A DNA stretch of 28,480 nt from Clostridium sp. AM58-1XD. GTDB taxonomy: Bacteria; Bacillota; Clostridia; Lachnospirales; Lachnospiraceae. The notes under the pieces are model-generated. The model ran no database searches. It was not told the origin of the DNA and saw nothing but the letters and a program-made list of their open reading frames with translations. A program made the translations under genes and the position numbers. Below are positions 23,036 to 28,480 of the stretch, piece after piece. The first letter of the stretch is position 1. Every line of letters starts with the position of its first letter. Location of the stretch: assembly GCF_003464085.1 (NCBI RefSeq), contig NZ_QSDR01000045.1, positions 1-28,480 of the forward strand, read 5' to 3'.

Positions 23036-26000
23036 ATGCCAAGATTAGGTGAATATATACTTGTAAATGATAATTTCAAAAATGCTATTAATATATATCT
23101 GAATTTAAACAAGACTGATAAGATTTTGAGTTATATTCCAACGAAATCATCAGTAGCAATTTTGGATGATTATATTAATGCAGTGAATAGCAATAGAGAG
23201 CAGGCAACTATTTTGATTGGTCCTTATGGCAAGGGTAAATCTCACTTATTGCTTGTCTTATTAGCGATTCTTACTTTGGAGAGAAATGCTGGCAATAATG
23301 AAATTATTGGACAGCTACTTAATAAAGTTAATAATGTTGATATTAAAGCAGTGGCAGATATAAAAAAGGTATGGAGCGAAAAAAAACCATTTTTGCCTGT
23401 TATTATTTCCAGTTCTTATAATGACCTGGATCAGGCATTCCTTGTGGCATTAAATGAGGCAATTAAAAGAGCCAACTTAACGGAATTAATTCCTGATACC
23501 TTTTATTCGAGAGCGTTAGAAAATATTCAATCTTGGAAAAATGAATATAAAGATACCTATGATAAGTTTTTATTAGAATTATCCGAGAAGAAATGGAATA
23601 TACAGGATTTTAAGCTTGCATTAAAGGAATGCAGAAAAGATGCCTTAGCCATATTTAAGAGATTTATCCTGTTTTGACATCAGGAAGCCAATTTAATCCG
23701 ATGATTAATACAGATATTCTTCCATTATTTAAAAATATAAGTGAAATATTGTACGAAGAATATGATTATGGTGGTATTTACATTATCTTTGATGAGTTTA
23801 GTAAATTCATTGAGAGTAAGGATAAAACGGCTGCAGGCAATGATATGAAGCTATTGCAGGAAATTTGCGAATTGGCCCAGGAATCTAAAAATGCGCAAAT
23901 ATTTATTACAATGGTAGCTCATAAGAGTATCAAAGAGTATGGAAATTACCTGTCAAAAGATATAATTAATTCTTTTACAGGAATTGAAGGTAGAATTACA
24001 GAGAAATTTTTTGTAACTTCATCGAAAAATAATTATGAGCTTATTCAAAATGCTATAATAAAAAATTATAAGAATGAAGATGATGTGCCTCAAATTTCTC
24101 ATTTTGTAAATATGAGTAGGGCTAAAAAAATTCATGCAGATATCCCGTTTTTCCATTCGGATTTTGAGTTTAATGATTTTTTTAATGTAGTGGTACAGGG
24201 ATGCTACCCAATGAATCCAGTTAGCGCTTACATGCTATTAAATATTAGTGAAAAAGTTGCTCAAAATGAGAGGACGTTATTTACTTTTATCTCTAAAAGT
24301 GAGCCCAATAGTATGGCTCGCTTTATTGAAAAACATACAGAAGAAATAGCGTGGACTGTTGGTGCGGATTTAGTATATGATTACTTTAAAGGTATATTTA
24401 AGAAAGAAATATCAAATAAATATATACATGACGAATGGCTAAAGGCTGATTATGCCATATCTCAGTGTACAACCCCTGAACAAATAAAGATTGTTAAAGC
24501 GTTGGCTGTTATTAACATAATTAACAGGCCAGAGGAGTTGCCGGCAGATAGAAAGGTCTTACGAAATGCGGTGAAAGTTTCTACATTTGACGATGTGTTA
24601 AATGAGATGTTAGAAAAAGAAGACATAATATATTTTAAAACATCAGTAGGTAGAATTGCTTTTAAAACAAGTATAGGTGCAGATTTAGGTAGGATTATAC
24701 AAAACAGAAGAAAATATTTGGGTGATCATGCCAATATAAGTAAAGTTCTGGCTAAAGTATCAAATTTTGATTTTATTATTCCTAAAAAGTACAATCAAGA
24801 TTTTGCCATAACGCGATACTTTAGGTATGAATTTATGACCTATGAAAGTTTTTTCTCACTTATGTTTGGAGAAAGCTTGTTTGATGACAATGAATTTTGT
24901 GATGGTAAAGTTATAGCTATTATTAATCAAGATAGTAATAATCATTTAAAAGAAATAGTGGGTAAAGTGCAGGATTTTTCATTGCAACAACTAGTTGTAC
25001 TAGTTCCTCAAGTGCCATTTAATATGATCGCTCAAATACAAGAATTTGAAGTGATTCAAGCATTAAGGCAAGATCAAGAATTTTTAAAAGAAAATGCTGT
25101 ACTCCAAACAGAATTGGATGTTTTTGAAGAAGACTTAAATCTAGAATTAAATAAGTTTTTACAGGATAGTTATGGTACAGATTCTGGTTGTGCGGCTATA
25201 TACTATAACGCTAGATCTAAACAGGTGGATACAGAAGTAAACTATGACTTGGATCAATTAGTAAGTGGGATTTGTGAAAGCTATTATTCTCAGACTCCAG
25301 TAATAAACAATGAGCTAGTTAATAAACAAAATTTAACGACTCCAATTAAAAAGGCTAGAAAAAATATAATTTCATTTATTCTTGAAGGTATAAAAGATGA
25401 GATGTTCTACAGTGGCTCCAATCCAGAAGCTACAATTTTTAGATCATTGTTTATATATCCAAAAGTTTTGGATAATAAATGTGATAAAAGAATGGAAAAT
25501 ATGTTAGCCACTATTTATCAGTTTTTAAATTTGTGCACGCAGCAGAGAGGAAGAGTAAAAGATTTAATAGATCAACTTAAAAGACATCCATTAGGTATAA
25601 GAGATGGAGTTATTCCGTGTTATCTTGCATATGGCATCTTTATGCAGAGAGGAGATGTAGTTGCCTATTTAGGAAATAAGGAATTTGATGTTACAGCCGA
25701 TATTATTTTAAATATGTGCGAATCTAAAAATGATTACTATTTATTTATTTCTACTGAAAATGCGGATAAAGAAAGTTATATAACAGAGCTCAATTCTTTG
25801 TTTGCAATAGATGGAAATATTGATTTACATGGATCTAGACTTAATAATCTTCTTACAAGTATGCAGCGTTGGTATAGAGCGTTACCTTTATGTACACGAA
25901 ATGTTAAAATTAAGCCAGATTTTATAGAAGATGAAGAGTTATTTAAAATAAGTATAGCAGTCAGAACCGTGCTGCAGAAGGTGGAAGCCAATCCTTATGA

Positions 26001-26628
26001 AGTGATTTTTAATGAATTGTCTATGGCTTTAAATGTAGAGAATAATTATCTAAAGACTATTGAAAAGCTTAGACAGGTGAAGCATTTAATGGAGGATTAT
26101 CTGGAATTATGGTTGGATGAGTTAGCACGGAAAACTAGAATGGTGTTTTGTGAAAAGAAAACGGATGAAGATTTACACCATATATTAAAACAATGGTATG
26201 AAGAACAGAGTGAAGTTTCTAAACTAAGAGTTTCTAGCAATAAAGTTACTGGGTTAATGAGCTTTATTAAAAATTTGAATGTATATGATGACAGAGAGAT
26301 TGTAAGACGACTTATTAGAGTTATAATGGGTATATATGTCGAAAACTGGTCTGATAATACTAGCGAGATGTATTTTCGATATTTAAAAGAAACAAAGTTG
26401 GAAATCGAAGAGACTCAAGATGATTCTATAACGGAAGCAACGGGAGAAATTACTTTCAAAAATAGCAAAGGTGAAGTAGTAACTCGGCGCTATGAACGGG
26501 CGACAGAAAATGATGGAACGATTGTAAGAAATCTTATTGAGGAAGCATTAGATGCTTACAGCGAAGAATTAAGTACAAACACAAAAGTAGCAATTTTAGT
26601 AGAGATGCTGGAAAGATTATTAGATTAG
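23036..26628 (+). CDS. sspC: Large P-loop ATPase (SspC-like), frameshifted
   Basis: A P-loop NTPase of about 1197 aa. Walker A is IGPYGKGKSHLL (61-72). After the frame break, Walker B reads IYIIFDEFSKF (about 245-260), followed by a sensor-like IFITMVAHKS. The remaining 900 residues are helical, without motifs I recognise. The first frame ends at 23677. Adding one G near 23659 (TTT-AAG-GAG-ATT-TAT) gives FKEIYPVLTSGSQFNPMIN and joins the two frames. Position between the DUF4007 protein and the cysteine desulfurase fits SspC, the ATPase of the phosphorothioation complex. The start ATG 23036 follows AAGGTGAAGAA. It is the largest gene of the window and strongly A+T-rich. Confidence 0.82.
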
Positions 26629-26640
26629 AGAGGTCAAGAC

Positions 26641-27777
26641 ATGATTTATTTGGATAATGCAGCAACGACATTTCCCAAACCTGAAGAAGTGTATTTAGCG
26701 ATGGATAAGGCAAATCGTACTTATGCAGTTAATGCGGGACGAGGTTCTTACCGAGTGGCTCAATATGCATCTAAAGTGATCGATGATACCAGAAATGAAA
26801 TTTTAAAATTAGTGCATGGAGATAAGGGGACTTCCGTTGTTTTAGTACCATCGGTGACAATTGCATTAAACCAAATACTTCATGGATTATCTTTTGTAGC
26901 AGGCGATATTGTATATGTATCCCCATATGAGCATAATGCAGTGGCTCGAACATTGAACTTGATATCCAAGAGAAAGGGAATAGTAATTAGGGAATTACCG
27001 ATTAATGAGGAGACCTTGGAAATTGATTTAGATAGGGTACGATATCAATTTTCGAGAGAACAGCCTAAGTGTGTATGTGTGACACATGTGAGTAATGTGA
27101 CTGGATATATTTTGCCAATTGTAGATTTACTAAATGAGGCAAAAAAATATGATGCGATTACAATATTGGACGCATCTCAATCCTTAGGATTGCTTGAAGT
27201 AAATGTAAAGAAAATAAAAGCTGACTTTATTGCATTTGCTGGACATAAGACGTTATATGGTCCTCTTGGTGTCGCTGGATTTATAATAAATAGCGGTGTG
27301 GTCTTAGACGAGTTTATTGTAGGCGGGACAGGAAGCGATTCATTAAACTTAAATATGCCTCAGAGTATACCCAATAAGTATGAGGCGGCAAGTTCCAATA
27401 TTGTTGCGATTGCAGGATTAAATGCAGCGCTTAAATGGATCAATACTAATGACATATATGAGCACGAAAAATACTTAACTGATTATCTAGTAGATAAATT
27501 AAAAGGTATTTCTAATATTAAATTATATTTGCCAGATTGTAAACACGCGCACATTAGTATTGTGTCATTTAATATTAATGGGTATAAGGCGGATGATCTT
27601 GGGCTGGTTTTAGATCAGGATTTTGATATCGCAGTTCGGACTGGTTACCACTGTGCGCCATATATTCATAAGTATTTGAGGGATGATTATGCTTCAGGTA
27701 CAGTTCGAGTTGGTATCGGATTCTTCAATAGTGAAAAAGATATAGATATTCTGATAAATGCATTGTTGGAGTTATGA
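26641..27777 (+). CDS. sspA: Cysteine desulfurase (SspA/DndA-like)
   Basis: A 378-aa PLP-dependent class V aminotransferase-fold enzyme that takes sulfur from L-cysteine and holds it as a persulfide. The N-terminus IYLDNAATTFPKPEEVYLAM is typical of NifS/SufS-like enzymes. The PLP-binding lysine is K203 in FAGHKTLYGPLG, H98 in SPYEHNAVAR stacks on PLP, D177 and Q180 in LDASQS contact the cofactor, and the catalytic cysteine is C338 in RTGYHCAP. All key residues are present, so it should be active. It begins 13 bases after the ATPase stop, within the operon. Having it in an operon with PAPS-reductase-like, DUF4007 and ATPase genes points to dedicated sulfur supply for DNA modification over general Fe-S assembly. 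Confidence 0.9.
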   Translation: MIYLDNAATTFPKPEEVYLAMDKANRTYAVNAGRGSYRVAQYASKVIDDTRNEILKLVHGDKGTSVVLVPSVTIALNQILHGLSFVAGDIVYVSPYEHNAVARTLNLISKRKGIVIRELPINEETLEIDLDRVRYQFSREQPKCVCVTHVSNVTGYILPIVDLLNEAKKYDAITILDASQSLGLLEVNVKKIKADFIAFAGHKTLYGPLGVAGFIINSGVVLDEFIVGGTGSDSLNLNMPQSIPNKYEAASSNIVAIAGLNAALKWINTNDIYEHEKYLTDYLVDKLKGISNIKLYLPDCKHAHISIVSFNINGYKADDLGLVLDQDFDIAVRTGYHCAPYIHKYLRDDYASGTVRVGIGFFNSEKDIDILINALLEL

Positions 27778-27790
27778 GGTGGGGGATTAC

Positions 27791-28480
27791 ATGAGCTTTC
27801 AAGATTTGGATGTGAAAAAAGAGTATAGGTCAAAATTAGTAAGTATTTCAAAAGAATTTTATACACCTATATTAAAGGAAGCTATTACTTATGATCGAGC
27901 GGTGGGCTTTTTTTCATCAACAGCGCTTATCATGATAGCTAATGGACTAATTCCATTCATTAATAATGGCGGAAATATAAGATTGATTGCATCACCGAGG
28001 TTATCAGAAGAAGATATAACTGCGATAAAGGCTGGCTATGAGAAAAGGGGAGTGGTGGTTCAGGCATTATTGCGCTCCCTTTATGATGCAGCAGATTTTA
28101 AGGAGAGCCAAAGATTGAATCTTCTGGCTAATTTAATTGCTGATAAAAGGTTGGATATAAAAATCGCACTTGTTAATAGTGAAAGTAAAATGGGAATGTA
28201 CACGAGAAAATGGGGGTGTTTGAGGACAAAATTGGAAATAAAATAGCATTTACAGGTTCTATGAATGAGTCATTGACAGCTATGGATATTAATTATGAAT
28301 CTATAGATGTATATTGTGATTGGAAGAATCAGGATAATTGGGAACGAGTTCAAAATAAAATAAAAGCATTTGAAGCTATTTGGAACAATGAAGATTCAAG
28401 TGTGGAAATTATGGATTTTCCAGAGGTTAAAGAAGAAATTTTGAATAAGTATAAAAAGGAAGAAATTTGTTATGAAGAAA
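27791..28480 (+). CDS. PLD-domain protein (probable helicase N-terminus), frameshifted and cut by the window end
   Basis: Start ATG 27791 with GAGGTGGGGG upstream, 13 bases after the desulfurase stop; the frame from 27758 overlaps the previous gene. The N-terminal domain resembles the phospholipase-D-type nuclease domain that precedes DEAD/SNF2-type helicases in phage-defence proteins: YDRAVGFFSSTALIMIANGL, NGGNIRLIASPRLSEEDI, then the HxK-type motif YHEKMGVFED and IAFTGSMNES. The first frame stops at 28246 with an unrelated tail. Adding one C at 28201 (TAC-CAC-GAG) gives the motif above, and the frame stays open to 28480. The helicase part is not in the window, so that half of the call is inference. 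It would be a candidate restriction effector for the modification genes upstream. Confidence 0.78.

Noticed and set aside
36..28480. CRISPR arrays or complete insertion sequences
   Set aside because: No regularly spaced direct repeats and no transposase-like protein were seen. The only sizeable direct repeat is the duplicated zinc-ribbon segment.

Overview
The window looks like an accessory island in a Gram-positive member of the Clostridia, most likely a Lachnospiraceae relative. This rests on strong AGGAGG-type ribosome binding sites, low to medium G+C, a DUF5688 protein, a choline-binding-type surface protein and the YqaJ/RecT cassette. The species cannot be named from sequence alone. Base composition changes between modules: the 8.9-13 kb recombination cassette is richer in G+C, while the 3.6-5.3 kb gene and everything after 20 kb are clearly A+T-rich. 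This suggests assembly from several sources.

Layout. (1) 36-275: tRNA-Glu(TTC), tRNA-Cys(GCA) and a terminator, a likely integration hotspot. (2) 360-5260: a leftward tyrosine integrase and a leftward D5-type primase/SF3 helicase, then a divergent 553-aa gene of unknown function. This resembles the core of an integrative element or phage satellite. (3) 5261-8802: a palindromic island, a 24-codon ORF inside a long RNA stem, a small membrane protein, an XRE regulator with paired operators, and a divergent secreted surface protein (acidic repeats, beta-helix, Gly/Ser linker, cell-wall-binding repeats). (4) 8926-14050: a phage/plasmid recombination cassette (DUF932, YqaJ-type exonuclease, RecT, a zinc-ribbon protein, DUF5688) with a Phd/RelE-type toxin-antitoxin pair inserted between exonuclease and RecT. 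(5) 14257-19825: two AAA_14/DUF4143 ATPases flanking an AAA-ATPase-like/DUF1703 protein and two copies of a zinc-ribbon gene, the second decayed. A covarying hairpin precedes both zinc-ribbon copies. (6) 20205-28480: a tight operon with an XRE regulator, a PAPS-reductase-like ATP pyrophosphatase with zinc ribbons and a ferredoxin domain, a DUF4007 protein, a ~1200-aa P-loop ATPase, a cysteine desulfurase and the start of a PLD-domain protein that runs off the window.

The most interesting system is region 6. Cysteine desulfurase, PAPS-reductase-like protein, DUF4007 protein and large ATPase match the parts list of the SspABCD DNA phosphorothioation machinery. Here they run in the order D-B-C-A. 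SspA would take sulfur from cysteine, SspD would activate it, SspB (nickase) and SspC (ATPase) would act on DNA, and the PLD protein is a candidate for the restriction arm.

Caution: seven genes are each split by what reads as exactly one missing base (primase, YqaJ, DUF1703, the second DUF4143, SspD-like, SspC-like, PLD). Restoring one base rejoins a conserved family sequence in every case. All being deletions, several in short homopolymers, points to residual assembly error more than to gene decay, but true mutation cannot be excluded. I annotate these as single genes spanning both frames.
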